Source: Calocera cornea HHB12733
Lineage: Eukaryota > Basidiomycota > Dacrymycetes > Dacrymycetales > Dacrymycetaceae
NCBI GenBank assembly: GCA_001632435.1
Contig: KV423941.1
Location: forward strand, 130,246 to 194,245
Length of the DNA: 64,000 nucleotides
Direction of reading: 5' to 3'
Shown piece after piece: positions 46,341-58,224 of the stretch. The position numbers and the translations under genes are program-made. The notes under the pieces were generated by a model, which saw only the letters and a program-made list of their open reading frames with translations, ran no database searches and was not told the DNA's origin. Position 1 is the first letter of the stretch; every line of letters begins with the position of its first letter.

Positions 46341-47464
46341 CGACTGCTCAACATGTAACAGTTTGTACCAGCGGTTCGCAACACCGACATAGGCCTGCCA
46401 ACGCAGGCTCCAATCGAAAGACCGGGATCCGATAGCGATCAATATGTACTGCGCTGCCGCTTTTCCGCGCTCGCTGCCCGGGGGGAGGGGTCGGCTCAGG
46501 ATATCAGGATATCTGGGAGTCAGGGCATGGTGATTGATGAGCTCGGATGGGCGCGTCTCAGTGTGTTCCTCGGAGGCTGCTGGCGCTCCGGATCCCTCGC
46601 CAAGGCGGACTCGGACGTCCGTGTAGTGCACGCAGGTGAAGCACGCAGCCGAGCCTGCCGGGAGCTTGCGTGCACTGTAGCTACCGTTGTTCGCCTCGAG
46701 GTACATACATACACTGTGCAGTAGATATCCCACAGGCGGGCGGGGGAAGTCTGCCATAACATTCCAGCATTCCAGCGGTGGGAGGCGGGCGAGGCGGGCA
46801 GGAACGTTCGGCCCGCCCGGCCGCGTGCCGTGCCGTGCGAGCTTCGCGCTGTCGCGTGGCGCGTGGATGGGCCCCGCGCCGGCTTGGCACGCCCACGCCC
46901 GCGAAAAATGAGTGCACCGCCACCACTGGCAGTGGCCCATCGTGACCGAGCCTGTGAACCCGGACCCGGCAGCGCTGCATACGAAGGAACGCTGCAGCTG
47001 CACCCACGGTCTCACCACCCGGCAGAACAACAACAACAAGAACAAGAACGGTGGTCAGCGTCGTCGTCGGCAGCGCCGCGCGCCCGCCGCCAGCCAACAG
47101 ACCCCCCGGATCGCCGGCATCTCCCACCGATCCGCGGCAACGCCGTCTCGGCAGAACCCCGCGTCGTCGATCCGATTTCCATCAGGGAATCCCTGGGTGT
47201 TGGCCCTCGCCACCGGCCGCGCTCCCTTTTCACCGCGCTCTTCGCAAGTGGTTTGCTCACCGGGAAAGAGGGCGGCCACGAACTCGACACGCAGCAGGCA
47301 AGGCAGCCGGCTGTGAGCGCACCTCCCTCTCCCTCTCCCTCTCCCTCTCTCCTTCCTGCCTTGACACCCTCTCCCACCCTCCCCTCGATTAACAGCCTGA
47401 CAACCCCCACCGCCGCCCTCGCCCGAGCCGAGCCCCTTGCGCCCGAGCTCCCGCTCGGCGCTGC
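46341..47464. promoter_or_regulatory. 5' region of GT31 gene A
   Basis: GC-rich sequence with no supported gene. A CTCCCT simple tract lies at about 47322-47352. The long plus-strand frame at 46830-47831 overlaps the true GT31 frame and is compositional. Confidence 0.4.
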
Positions 47465-49405
47465 ATGTCCCTCACCAAGAAGCGCACCAGTCGGGGGCAA
47501 GCCATCCAGCTCAACCGCAACCGCGTCTTCCTCCGCCCGCTCTCCGGCGACTCGTCACACCCCCACTCACACCCCCACTCACACCCCCACTCCCCCAACG
47601 GCGACCTCCCCCAGTCATCCCCATCCGCCTACCACCCGCCATACGCCTACGGCCCCTACCCGCACTCCTACCCCATGTCCCCACCCCCGCTCTCCCCCGC
47701 CCCGTCCCCGTCCCCCTCCTCGACCCTCCGCTTCATCCGCAAACGCTCCCCGCTCCGCAACCTCCTCTTCCTCCTCCTCTTCGCAGCAACATTCGGCGCC
47801 CTCTGGCTCATCGTCCAGCCGAAGGAGGTAGACTTGGCCCGCTACGCCGAGACCAGGGCGGGCGGCGAGCGCGGCGCATTCGGCCACACTCCACAACGCC
47901 CTGGTCGGCCTTCCCAGGCCGGAGCAAACGGGGAGGGGCGGCGGCCTGCCGTGCCCGACCGCCCTGCCTCCGCAGCCGACTCCCCCGCCGTCCCATCGCC
48001 AGTGGACGACCTAGAGCCCGAGTCCGACGACGATGACGACGACGATGACCCGGACGAGCTGGCGGCGTCCACGCCCGTCGGGTGGGAGGACCCGAAGCAG
48101 CACCGGTTCGCGCCTATCGAGGAGGAGAAGCCGCGGGAGATGGACCTGCGCTGGTGGGTCGAGCACGGCGCCACCTGGTTCCTCGAGACGATCCCCGCGC
48201 TGCGCGACGCGCCCGCGCCGTCCTCCTTCGCCTGCACGAACGACCCCGAGTTCGGGCCCCTCCTCCTCATCGCCGTCTTCTCCACGGCGAAGAGCTGGGA
48301 GAAGCGCGACCTCATCCGCGTCCTCGGCCGGACGGGCCTCGCCCCGGCCCTCGCAGCCCAAGTCCAGTTCCGCTTCGTCGTCGGCCGCTCGAACGACCAG
48401 GCCTGGGAGGACCGCCTGAAGCTCGAGATGGACAGGTATGGCGATATCCTCCAGCTGGACTTTCCGGAGAACATGGACGACGGCAAGACGTATCAGTTCT
48501 TCAGGTGGGTCGGCGGGAGGGAGGGCGGCGAGCGGCCCAGGTTCGCCATGAAGACGGACGATGATGTGCGTGTGGCTCCCCCCATTTCAACCGTCCACTT
48601 CCACCGGCTCGTATTCGCTGGTGTCTGCTGGGGCTTGCGAGCTGCGACCAGTTCGCACTGTCTGCTTTCGGCTTCCTCCCACTCCCGCAATCCCCATGCA
48701 CCGACTGACCCCCTCCTAGACATTCCTCGTCCTCCCCAACCTCCTGCAGGTGATCTCCTCGCTCGACTGCTCCCAGAACGTCTATTTCGGCACTTCCTGG
48801 GGCGCATGCATCGAGAACTGCTACCCGTTCTACATGCGCGGGATGGCCTACGGGCTCAGTTGGCCTCTGGTGCGTGGCGTCCGCCCCTCTCCTGCCCAGC
48901 GCAGCTATGTAGTCGCACCCACGGCTAACGCAACGCCTCCCAGATCCGCTGGCTAACAGTCGCCAACCTCGCGTACGACGACTACCGCTCGACAGAGGAC
49001 GCCCGCACCGGCTCCTGGTTCCTCTCCCTCCCCGAGGGCGAGAAGATGTTCGTCCTGGACCTCGAGCGCCGGCTGGGCGACCACGACGGGATCAGCATAC
49101 CGATCAACTCGGGCACCGTCGCGCTGCACGCGATGAAGAGCAATTGGGTGCGTCCCCCTACTTCTGCTTCTGCTTCTGCTTCCCCCTTCCTCCTCCTCCT
49201 TCCCCCTGCCGCCTTGCTTGCTTTCTTCCTCCCTTGTCGGACGGGGCTGACGGGGCTCTGCCCGCTGGTGCAGCTCTGGGCAGAAGTAGGCGTGCAGGTC
49301 ATGAACGCGTGGAAGGAAGAGGGGCTCGAGTACATCTACCCGCGCCCCGAGTCACCGCAAGCACGCGCGCTCCCCACCAGCGCCGACGCGGCCGACGCTT
49401 CATAG
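47465..49405 (+). CDS. GT31-family glycosyltransferase (galactosyltransferase-like), gene A
   Basis: Exons join(47465..48565, 48720..48869, 48944..49147, 49274..49405), 528 aa, phases exact. Type II membrane topology: a His/Pro-rich cytosolic tail (repeated HSHP), one membrane helix at about 97-117 ('LLFLLLFAATFGALWLIV'), an acidic luminal stem (poly-Asp), then the catalytic domain. GT31 hallmarks are 'KRDLIRVLGRTGL' (RxxIRxT-like), 'QVQFRFVVG', 'RYGDILQLDFPENMDDGKTY', DxD motif 'KTDDD', 'GTSWGACIENCYPFYMRG' and 'GTVALHAMK'. It probably transfers a hexose in the Golgi; donor and acceptor are unknown. It is the most diverged of five GT31 genes here and lacks the intron that makes the DxD microexon in the others. 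Confidence 0.85.
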
Positions 49406-49799
49406 CCCCTCGCCCAGGCACCAGCACTCGCACTAGCACTAGCATCAGCACTAGCATCAGCGCCGGCACCGGCACCGGCGCGTCTCTCTCGGGGACCAGG
49501 GACTCTTATTCCTCCTCTTCTCACGCCCACTCTACTCTCCGGGACGAACTGTATCCACTACCACCACCTACCGTTAGTACCATCTTCCCCTCTTCATTTT
49601 TGGCACTTGGCACTAGGCACTGCTCCGCAGACCGCACCACACTCCCGCTACGCACGTAGGGCGCATGATTGCACGAGATGATGATGATGATGATACCTAC
49701 TCATGTTGGAAACTGATGCATGCACTGCTGTGCGCCTGGCGAGTGCTCAGAGTGCCCGGAGAAAAGGACCCGGGCGCCCTCGCACGCGCGTCAAGGAAC

Positions 49800-50740
49800 T
49801 AATTCGTATGCCCCTTGCGGGTCAGCACGGTCGTTGGCACCTGTGGCTTACTTGGCTGAGCCAATGGCAACGGCATTGGAAATGCCCCTGGAACCGTCCT
49901 TGAAAACGGCGGTCGGATGACTTGGAACTGTCCTTGGAGCTGACATGGGACCTTGCGTTGACAATGGCGGTGCGTGTTTGAACCGTCGTCCACATCGCCG
50001 TTCACCTCGCCGTTGAAATCGCCGTTGGGCTTGTCATTGAAAGCGTCGAAACTGTCGCTGCTGAGACCGCCGTTGAAATACGTCTTCAGCACCCTACCAG
50101 CACTTCCAAGCATCTCAATCACTCTGTAAACGTGGGAAGCAGCGCTGACTGTCGTTGACGAATTCGACGTGCGGGACGATGATCCTTGGGATTTCTCCCA
50201 AGCACATCTGCGTCCTTCCTTTCCTTTACGACTGGCGTACGACGCTGCCCGCTCATCGTGTGCTATACAGCCGCTCCTGTCAGTTAATGCGCATGTCCCG
50301 CTAGGCTCCGCTTTCCCGGGCGGCTCAGTAATCCCCCAATGCCAGGGTTGGCCCTCCCTTCTCTCACCCACCCCCGGCCGGTCTCCGCCAGCGCGCGTTG
50401 GAAGACCCAAACCGCGCGTTCATGGTTTGGGGCTTCCAACGAATATCAGTTAAGACAACTGTTACAACGCCGGCGCAACTTATGCCGGCTCCAACGACAC
50501 TTTCCAACAACGACATCACCAATGACGGTTCCAATCACATTCACACTGACGGTGCAAATACAGTAGCCGCTCCAATCACGGCTTCGGCCAACGACAATAT
50601 GGCAATTCCAAGGACAGCGCCGACGTCGGTTTCAAAGAAGGTTCCAATGGCAGTTCCAATGACAATGCCACTGGGGATGGCAAGGAACGTGCCGAAGACG
50701 CTGTTCACCTCCAAGGGATCTATGCGTCCTTCGGGCGCCT
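49800..50740. repeat. Degenerate repeats plus remnant of F-box 3' flank (inverted)
   Basis: 49.87-50.08 kb carries CGCCGTTGAAAT-like units and 50.43-50.70 kb carries GGTTCCAATGACGG / CGGTGCAAAT units. Between them, the minus-strand segment about 50400-50090 matches the 3' end and flank of F-box copy 2 (45500-45820). Shared words include CATTGGGGGAT, CTGAGCCGCCCGGG, GGCTGTATAG, TTTACAGAGTGATT and GTGCTGAAGAC. No F-box coding region is present, so this is a truncated duplicate. Confidence 0.65.
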
Positions 50741-51199
50741 GAGGCCTCTGAGGGCATCCGAGGCCTTTCTGGGCCCCGGTCTTCCTTTGCTTTCCTGGTG
50801 ATGCCAGCTGCCGCAAGAAGACTCGCATGGTCTCAGCAGCCGTCGGTCCTCTGCCGCATCACGCATACAAGACTGCGCTGCGATTAATCATCGAGCATGT
50901 TAGTGACTCATACATATAGACCCTCGGAGGGGGTGGGGGCACACTGGGCCAGTCGCCATGTCCTCCGGCGCTAACGGACCAAATGGTTCCAGGCCTCCAC
51001 TACACGAACCAAGCAGTCGGCATGTCTGTCTGTCCTGTGTCAGCCGATCTGGGTGCTTGAGCTTCCCGCAACCCAATCGGCGGAGCGGGAACCCACTGTC
51101 CGATTCCATGAGTGCTGCTCTGACCCCCTTGCCTCCCACGCTCGTTCCGGCCGACCAGTGCTGCCCTAAGGGCCTAACCACCTCACACCCTAACCCCGT
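50741..51199. other. Intergenic, 3' of GT31 gene B
   Basis: No gene, repeat or motif is supported in this stretch. Confidence 0.4.
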
Positions 51200-52555
51200 T
51201 CAGCTCTGCAGCTGCTCGTCGCGCTGTTCCACTGGCGTCTCGCGCACGCCCAACCGATCTCGCCTCTGCACCATCCCCTCCGGCGGCCACCTCCACTCCC
51301 TCCACTGCACCTCCCACAAATGCTTCAGCGCGCTCCCCACCCTCGCGTAATGCTGCTCCCGTCCCGAATCAGCACCGACCGCCGCTGTTCAGCTGTCGGC
51401 GGTAAGGCGCACCTCAGGCTCTTTCATAGAATGCAGAGCGACCGTGTCCCTGTCCCAGGGGATCGTCGTCCCCTCCCAGTCGCCGGCATGATAGTACAGA
51501 TCCACGACCGTGAGGGGCTCCCCTCCCGGCAGGCTAGCGAGCCACGCGCCCGTGCGCATGTCCTCCGTCCCCCGTGTCGCCCAGTGGCCGTTCGGGAAGG
51601 AGGCGGACCCGAGCCACGCTACGAGCGGCCAGGATAGCCCGTACGCCAGGCCGCGGTGGTAGTATGGGTAACAGGAGAGGCAGGAGCCCCAGGAGGTACC
51701 CCAGTAGATGAGCTGGTCGCAGGATAGGTGCGACAGGGTGTGAAGGACGCTCGGTAGGACGAGGAAGGTCTGTCCTGGGGGTCAGTTGCAGCGCTGCGGA
51801 GCGTGAAAGAGGCACGGACGTCAGAATCGGCCTTTCTGTCGGGGATGCGTGCGTCAGCTGAAGCTAGCATGGGGGATCAGCGTGACGCACAGGGTGAATC
51901 TCGGCCTCTCCCCCTCCGGCAAGCCGGACACCCACTTGAAGTACGCATACGTCTTCCCTTCATTCATATTCTCCGCAATGTCCAGAAATACCATATCCCC
52001 ATACACCCCTGCCTCAGCCTCGGCCAGCTTCTGCAGCTTCTCGTCCGGGCTCTGGCCAAGGATGAACTTGATCACCACCCTCTCGCTCGGGGGGGAGGGG
52101 AGCGTCTGCAGTGCCCGGATGACGGCCCGCTGATGCTGCTCCTTGGCGATGGAGAACACGCCGACGAAGAGCATTGGCCCGAAGCTGCTGTTGTCTTCGC
52201 ACCCGTGGCTCTGGGGCGGCGGAGCACTCAGGAGCTCCGGGATCGGCTCCTGGAACATGTCCCACCGCCCGGGGCTGTCCGCGAGCATCTGGGTGATGTT
52301 GATGTTGCGGGTGAGGGGCGTGGTGTCGAGCCAGTGCTGGAATATGCTGTATTTCGGCGGGCGGCGTTGGGGGACATGCGGGACATGAGGATAGTAGGAC
52401 GGCGAGTCCTCCCTGGGGGTGGTGCCTCCCGTGAGGTACAGGGCGGAGGACAGGCAAAGCACGAGGGCGAGCAGAGCGAGGAGCAGGAGGCGGAAGCGGC
52501 TTGTTGTGCGTATCCATGAGAGTGTTTTGTCGTAGGAAAGACTGGGTGGGGCCAT
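51200..52555 (-). CDS. GT31-family glycosyltransferase, gene B
   Basis: Exons complement(join(51200..51352, 51413..51769, 51820..51835, 51891..52555)), 396 aa, phases exact. Short cytosolic tail, membrane helix at about 20-42 ('LLLLALLALVLCLSSAL'), stem, then catalytic motifs: 'QHWLDTTPLTRNINITQMLA', 'HQRAVIRALQTLPSPPSERV', 'YGDMVFLDIAENMNEGKTYA'. The 16-nt exon encodes 'KADSD' (DxD metal/donor site), followed by 'TFLVLPSVLHTL', 'YWGTSWGSC', 'YHAGDWEGTTIPWDRDTVAL' and a C-terminal 'WREWRWPPEGMV'. It is intact and appears to be the sister of gene C. It points away from genes C-E, on the other side of GH5. Confidence 0.85.
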
Positions 52556-53572
52556 GGTTGGAGTTGGTTAGGGCGGGGACATCGGCGGTCGGGACGAGGG
52601 AGAGAAAGAGCGAAAGAAAGTGGCCGGCTCGCCGCGAGCACGACCACAGCCCGGCCCAGCGTCATCCTTCCTTCACATTCGTGGAGCACGCAGCGCCCGT
52701 AACCGCAAAGGCTCGCTTCCTTCCGTGCTAGTCGGCGGACGGAGGCGAGGCAGCACGGCGCACAAACCGGGCAACGGTACTGATCGGCGGTGCAGCGTTC
52801 CGACGGCGACAGAATATCGACATGCTTCTTCTCCTTCTTCTTCTTCTTCTTCTTCTTCTTCGCGCAACGCCCGCCCGGATTCCCGGCGCCTTTCGGCACA
52901 GGGTGATTGATGTCCGCCGAAGCGTCCCTGAGGAAGCGGAGGAACGCGCGATGATCGGCCCGACTTTGCACAGATCGCCCGCGCTTGGCAGTACAGCAAG
53001 TCCCAACGCCAAAGCAAAGCGAGTGCTGGTGAGTCGGGAAGGTGCTCAGCAGGAGCCGCACGCGCGCGCCACGTGCCTCCGGGAAGCCGGTTGACGTCAC
53101 GGTACCGAGCGCGTGGGGATGACAGCATGCAATATTCGCGCGCGCGCGCTTGGGGGTCTGCGTCTGCGCTGCGCTGCGCTTCCAGAGAAGACATGCTCTG
53201 GATCTGCCGAGGGCCGTTCGCGTCTGCACTACAGTACTTACTGTATGTGCTCGCACCTCCGTAGAGCATCCTTGCTGGATGGATTGACAACCCTGCGATG
53301 CGTTCAGGTCTGGCAGGCGGGGATACAGCAGGCACAAGCGACATGTCCCGTGCTGTCCGTGTCCGTGTCAGTGTGACGTGTCTCGTGCCTCGGGGCATTC
53401 CACGTCCTTGCCATCTACATAGGCTATGGGGAATGCATGTATTGGTATACTTACTGTAAGTACGTCGCTTGTAGGTAGTACGCGCTTGCTTGCGTGCGTG
53501 TGAATGCGATGCAAAGTCCCACTGTCGTCCACATGCCCAACGGCCCCTCCCTCAAAGCACCCCCGCGGCGGC
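52556..53572. promoter_or_regulatory. 5' region of GT31 gene B, with CTT microsatellite
   Basis: About 1 kb with no supported gene. A CTT-repeat tract at 52824-52861 is the only clear feature. Confidence 0.45.
52824..52861. repeat. (CTT)n microsatellite
   Basis: About twelve CTT units with one interruption, in intergenic DNA. Confidence 0.9.
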
Positions 53573-55289
53573 TCACCACGCCGGGATGCCGACGGCGTCG
53601 CTCCACGGGCCCGGGGCGCCGTCGACGCCGACGCCCCTGACGCGGAGCCAGGCCTTGTCCGTGTGGAACTCAGGCAGGGGGAGGAGCATCCTGCCCTTGC
53701 CGGCGCAGTCGAGCGCGGCGCGGTGCACGGTCGGCAGGTCAGCCTGGTCAGAGGAGACCTCGTAGTGCTTTGCCCAGGCGGAGCCGCGCCACCGCAGCCC
53801 CCAGCCGGCTGGCGACGCCGGGCTACGGGGCAGCTGGACGGCCCACGCCTCGGGCGCTTTGGTCGGCGCGGGGTGCGGCGGGACCGGCTGCCCGGCAAGG
53901 GCGTACGCTGCGCTGCGCACGGCGCGGACGACGTCGAGCTCGCGCGCGTCCCACTCCTCGCGCGCCTCCTGCGCGGTCCACCCCGGCGCGTGGTACGCCC
54001 AGATGCCGTCCCCCTCGCCGTGCGTGTCGAAGCCGCCGTCCTGGGCATGCCCGCGCATCGCCCACACCAGGCTCCCCGCGACGCCCGCCTTGCGCGCCGC
54101 GAGCAGGAAGGCGTCGAACTCGTCTGCCTGGGGGAAGAAGCCGAACTCGCCCGCGACGAACACCTTGCCGTGCCTTGCGGCGAACGCGGCGTCCTTCGCG
54201 AGCCGCCAGGCGTCGCCCGAGCCGTAGTAGTGGTAGCTGAGAATGGAGATTGGCGAGTCTGCGCGGAGCACTTCGGGGGCGAAGCACGCTTTCTGGCTGT
54301 CTGTCCTGGCGTAGGAGCCTGCCCGCGCCCGCGCCCGCATCAGCATCGGCATCGGCTCGGCCCGCCAGGGCAGCAGAAAGAGGCTCACCGTCCATGACCA
54401 GGGTGTGCGGGGCGAGCGCCTTGATGTGCCTGGCGATCTCGACTGTCCACGCGCCCGGTGGGGGCGCCCCGGCCCCGCCGTTCATCTCGTTGCCCGTCTC
54501 CCACGCGAGCACGGTCGGGTCGTCGCCGTAGCGCACGCCCGTGAGGGTGTTGGTGCGGTCCAGGAGGTCGGTGATGAGCAGCTGGAGGCGTCAGTGGCCG
54601 TGCAGAGAGATGGAGACGCGGCGGGGAGGACAGCCCGCTCCGCAGCCGGGGGGAGGGGGAGGGGAGTGGGCACACCTTGAACACATCGATCATGCGCCTG
54701 CTTTCCCACCAGTTCGCGCCCGGCTCGACCCAGTTGCACAGGTCCGTGTAGTTTCCCACCCAGTTCGTGTCCCCGCCGTAGTCCTGGTTGATGATGGGCA
54801 GGATGAGGCGCACGCCGTCTGCGCGCGTGCGCGCGGGGGTGGGGTTAGCGGGGGCACGGCGAGGAGAGGGGGGCGGGAGGACGCACATTTGCCGGCGAGA
54901 GCGAGGGCGGAATCGTACCTCGTCATGACGCGCTCGTCCCAGATCCACCTGTGGGCGGGGGCGTCCCAGCCGAGGATGTGGGCGTCGCCGTGGGGGATGC
55001 GGTTGCTGAGGAGGTGGAGGGTGTATGACCTAGCGACGGGGTTTGGCCATCCGAGTGCGAGGGTGGCGAGGATGTCTTCCTGCTCGTAGGGGGTCGAGGT
55101 GAGGAGGGTGGGCAGGTTGAAGGAGGCGAAGCGGAAGTCGTTGCCGGCGAGGAGGAGGCGGGAGTGCGAGGCGGTGATGTACGGCGTGCCGTTCGGGTCG
55201 ACGGGGGACATGGCCTGCTGTTGGGGGTTGGGGACGGGCTTGAGCGGGGTGGGCGAGTCCGCCATCGGTTGGGACGAGGTGCAGCCCAT
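53573..55289 (-). CDS. GH5-family glycoside hydrolase, endo-beta-mannanase-like
   Basis: Exons complement(join(53573..54318, 54389..54581, 54676..54818, 54887..55289)), 494 aa, phases exact. A (beta/alpha)8-barrel GH5 pattern is visible: 'GVRLILPIINQDYGGDTNWV' (strand and loop), 'DDPTVLAWETGNEMNG' with the N-E general acid pair, 'SILSYHYYGSGDAW', and 'VFVAGEFGFFPQ' carrying the nucleophile Glu. A Trp-rich end and a C-terminal beta-rich extension ('AWLRVRGVGVDGAPGPWSDA', fibronectin-III-like spacing) follow. It should cleave internal beta-1,4 mannosidic (or related) bonds. Unusually, there is no classical signal peptide; the start is MGCTSS, compatible with N-myristoyl/palmitoyl anchoring or a missed upstream exon. 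The substrate call is by family resemblance. Confidence 0.8.
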
Positions 55290-56921
55290 GGGCGCGGGCA
55301 GGGAGGGGAGGGTGCGAGCGACGGGAGGGGGAGGCAGGGGGAGGGGGGGGCCTGCGATCGGGATCGGGGGCGAGCGATGACGGTGTGAAGCGGACCAGGG
55401 CGTCTCTTTGTACTCAAACACAGTCGGCCACTACTCGCACTCGCTCGCTCCCTCGCTCGTCACCCTTCTGCTCGGCAGCTTGGCATCTCGCTCCAGCCCA
55501 TGAGCATCGGAGCCCTCGCCCGCCCAGAGCACATGCACATGCGGTAACCTTGCTGCTCGGCTCGGCCCCGACGCTCGCCCAGCGGGATGCACGCGGTGTT
55601 GCTGATCCCGGAGGGGCTCGGCCATCCGCTCGCCTTACTCGCCCCGCACAGGGCATCCGGTCGGCCCAGCCCTCCTCGCCCCGCTCGAGCAGCTGCACTC
55701 GACCAACTCCCCCGGCGAGCTGGAGCGGTCGGTCGAGCGCGTGGGGCCGGCGGGGGAGTGGGAGTGGAAGCAGCCTAGGCCCGGCATGGGCATGGGCATG
55801 GGGCCGGGTGGGCTGGGCTAGGCGCCGCCCCCGGGGGGATGGCGGTTGGCGGTTGGTTAGTCGACGTTCGTGCTTATTGGAGCGAGGCCATCTTTGTCCG
55901 TGCCTATCTCCTGCACGTCGGCGCGTAGACGCGCCGGGCCGCGCTTGGTGGCAGACGGCGCCGGGCGACAGTGCGATGCAAGGGCGGAACGCTGCGGCCA
56001 AGGATGAGTTCTTGTCCCCTCTCTGGGCGCCGTCCAGTGACAGTACGGGCCGAGCTCGCCGGTAAGTCCTTCCTCGTGCAGCAGGCACGCTTGTGCGCAT
56101 GTCGCGAGTCTCGAATGTTCTCGCGCACCGCGACAGCCACGGCTCGGATCGATTCTCCAGTAAGTACGTACTCTCCTCTCCTCTACTCTACGTGATGCGC
56201 TTCGGCGGAGGTACGGCCCAGAAGGGAGGACCGCCGGTGCTCGTGGTCCGGTCCCTCCCTGCGCACACTGCGCTGCGCACGCCGACTTTTATAATAAATG
56301 CATGCAGGCACTCCTTCGTACGCATGCCGCCCGAGCAGTGCACTCTGAGATTCGAGCTGAAACGAGTCGACCCGGAGTCCGGACCCCTTTCCTCGCCCCC
56401 GCAGCCCCGCTCACGGCCCGGAAGGGAAGGGAAGGGAAGGGAAGGGAAGGGAATGGGCAAGTCGAAGGACCAACACGTCATCCCCAGAGTGTGGCGGACC
56501 CGGCTCTGCGCCGTCGGCCCGACGAGCGGGCGGCTCTGCTCTGTGATGTTCGGGCTTCTGGGCTGCGGCGCACTTGCCCCTGGCCCGGGAAGCGACGCCC
56601 TGGGACTCCGGCGCAGGCGCGTTGCTCTTCGCGCCGCGCTGCGCTGCGCGGGGAAGCACGTCGGCAGACGCCGCACCGCCGATCACGATTGAGCGCTTGA
56701 CTGCCCCTTGTCGGGATTGCTGACTCGAAGTCGATGCCCTCAGAGTGCCGAACGCAGGGGCAGCTACGGTCCTACGGAGCAGGCGTCTTCCCCAGCGAGT
56801 TTAAAGGACTCATGCGGGCCCAACTCCCGTCCTGGCGGTCGAGTTGGCCTCTCCCTCTCCCGAGGCGTCCGCCGACGTCGATACCTTGTGCAGAGCGAGC
56901 CCAGCACCGACGCCGCCCAGT
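55290..56921. promoter_or_regulatory. Divergent region between GH5 and GT31 gene C
   Basis: GC-rich, with overlapping compositional frames and no gene. A GGGAA-repeat runs at 56421-56452. It should contain the promoters of both genes; no specific sites were recognised. Confidence 0.4.
56421..56452. repeat. (GGGAA)n microsatellite
   Basis: About six perfect GGGAA/GAAGG units in intergenic sequence. Confidence 0.9.
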
Positions 56922-58224
56922 ATGTTCCACGAGAATGCACTCTCGGCGATCCGCGCCCCAGGCCGCGTCCGACCCATCCTCTTCGCCCTGGTCACGCTCG
57001 TCAGCTTCCTCTCGTCCGCCTTCTACGCCACACAATGGGCACTTGCCAAGCCCGACGCGCCCTCGTACTACCCGCACAGACCGCATGTCCCTCACCGGGC
57101 CCGACCAAAGTACAGCCTGCTCCAGCACTGGCTCGACACCGCGCCCCTCACGCACAGCGTGAACATCACCCAGATGCTGCTGGACAGCCCAGGCCGCTGG
57201 GGCATGTTCCAGGAGCCGATCCCAGAGCTCCTGGAGGCCGCGCCGCCGGAGACGCACACGTGCGAGGACCACAGTGGCTTCGGGCCTATGCTCTTCCTGG
57301 GCATCTTCTCGATCGCGAAAGAGTATCACCAGCGCGCGGTGATCCGGGCCCTGCAAACACCCCTCTTGCCGCCGAGCGAGAGGGTCGTCATGAAGTTTAT
57401 TCTTGGGCGGAGTCCGGATGAGAAGCTGCAGAAGATGGCAGAGACAGAGGCAGAGATGTACGAGGACATGGTGTTTTTGGACATTGAAGAGAACATGAAC
57501 GGCGGGAAGACGTATGCCTACTTCAAATGGGTGGCCGGCATGCCCGAAGGGGAGAGGCCGAGATTCACCCTGTGAGTCAAGCTCGACGGCTTTCGTTCGC
57601 TGAGCTTACCCACGCTTCTCCAACAGGAAATCCGATTCTGATGTCTGTACAACATGTTCGCCACACCGCACTTACTGAATCCTCCGACAGACGTTTCTCG
57701 TCCTGCCCGCGGTCCTGCACACCCTCGCGCATGTCTCCTGCGCCCAGCTCGTCTACTGGGGCACTTCGTGGGGCTCATGCCTCTCCTGCTACCCTTTCTA
57801 CCACCGCGGCATGGGCTATGGGCTGTCCTGGCCGCTCGTGGCCTGGCTCGGGTCCGCCTCGCTCCCCGAGTGGGCGACGCAAGGGATCGAGGACATGCGC
57901 ACGGGCGCGTGGCTGGCGAACCTCCCGCCGGTGGGCCGGGGACAGGCAGGTCAGCCAGAGCCGCTCACTGTCGTGGATATGTACTATCACGCGGGGAACT
58001 GGGACGGGACCACAATCCCCTGGGATCGGGACACCGTCGCGTTGCATTCGATGAAGCAGCCCGAGGTGAGTCATTTTCTGCTGACCGCATCCACATCTCA
58101 CGAGTTACCATTGTAATCGTGGTAGAACTATGTACGAGTCGCAAGCTTGCTGAAGCAAATGTGGAAGGAGCAGTGGAAGGAGTGGAGGTGGCCGCCCGAG
58201 GGAATGGTGCAGCTCCCGGTGTAG
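56922..58224 (+). CDS. GT31-family glycosyltransferase, gene C
   Basis: Exons join(56922..57571, 57627..57642, 57691..58065, 58126..58224), 379 aa, phases exact. Start chosen at the first ATG that yields a short cytosolic tail before the membrane helix ('ILFALVTLVSFLSSAFYA'). Catalytic domain: 'QHWLDTAPLTHSVNITQMLL', 'HQRAVIRALQTPLLPPSERV', 'YEDMVFLDIEENMNGGKTYA', microexon 'KSDSD', 'YWGTSWGSC', 'YHAGNWDGTTIPWDRDTVAL' and C-terminal 'WKEWRWPPEGMV'. No defects seen. Same exon layout as B, D and E, so these four arose by local duplication. Confidence 0.87.

Noticed and set aside
46830..47831. 333-codon plus-strand frame
   Set aside because: Ser/Pro/Thr-rich reading of the GT31 gene A leader and N-terminus in the wrong frame.
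53504..54397. 297-codon plus-strand frame
   Set aside because: Antisense to the GH5 gene, which has catalytic motifs and clean splicing.
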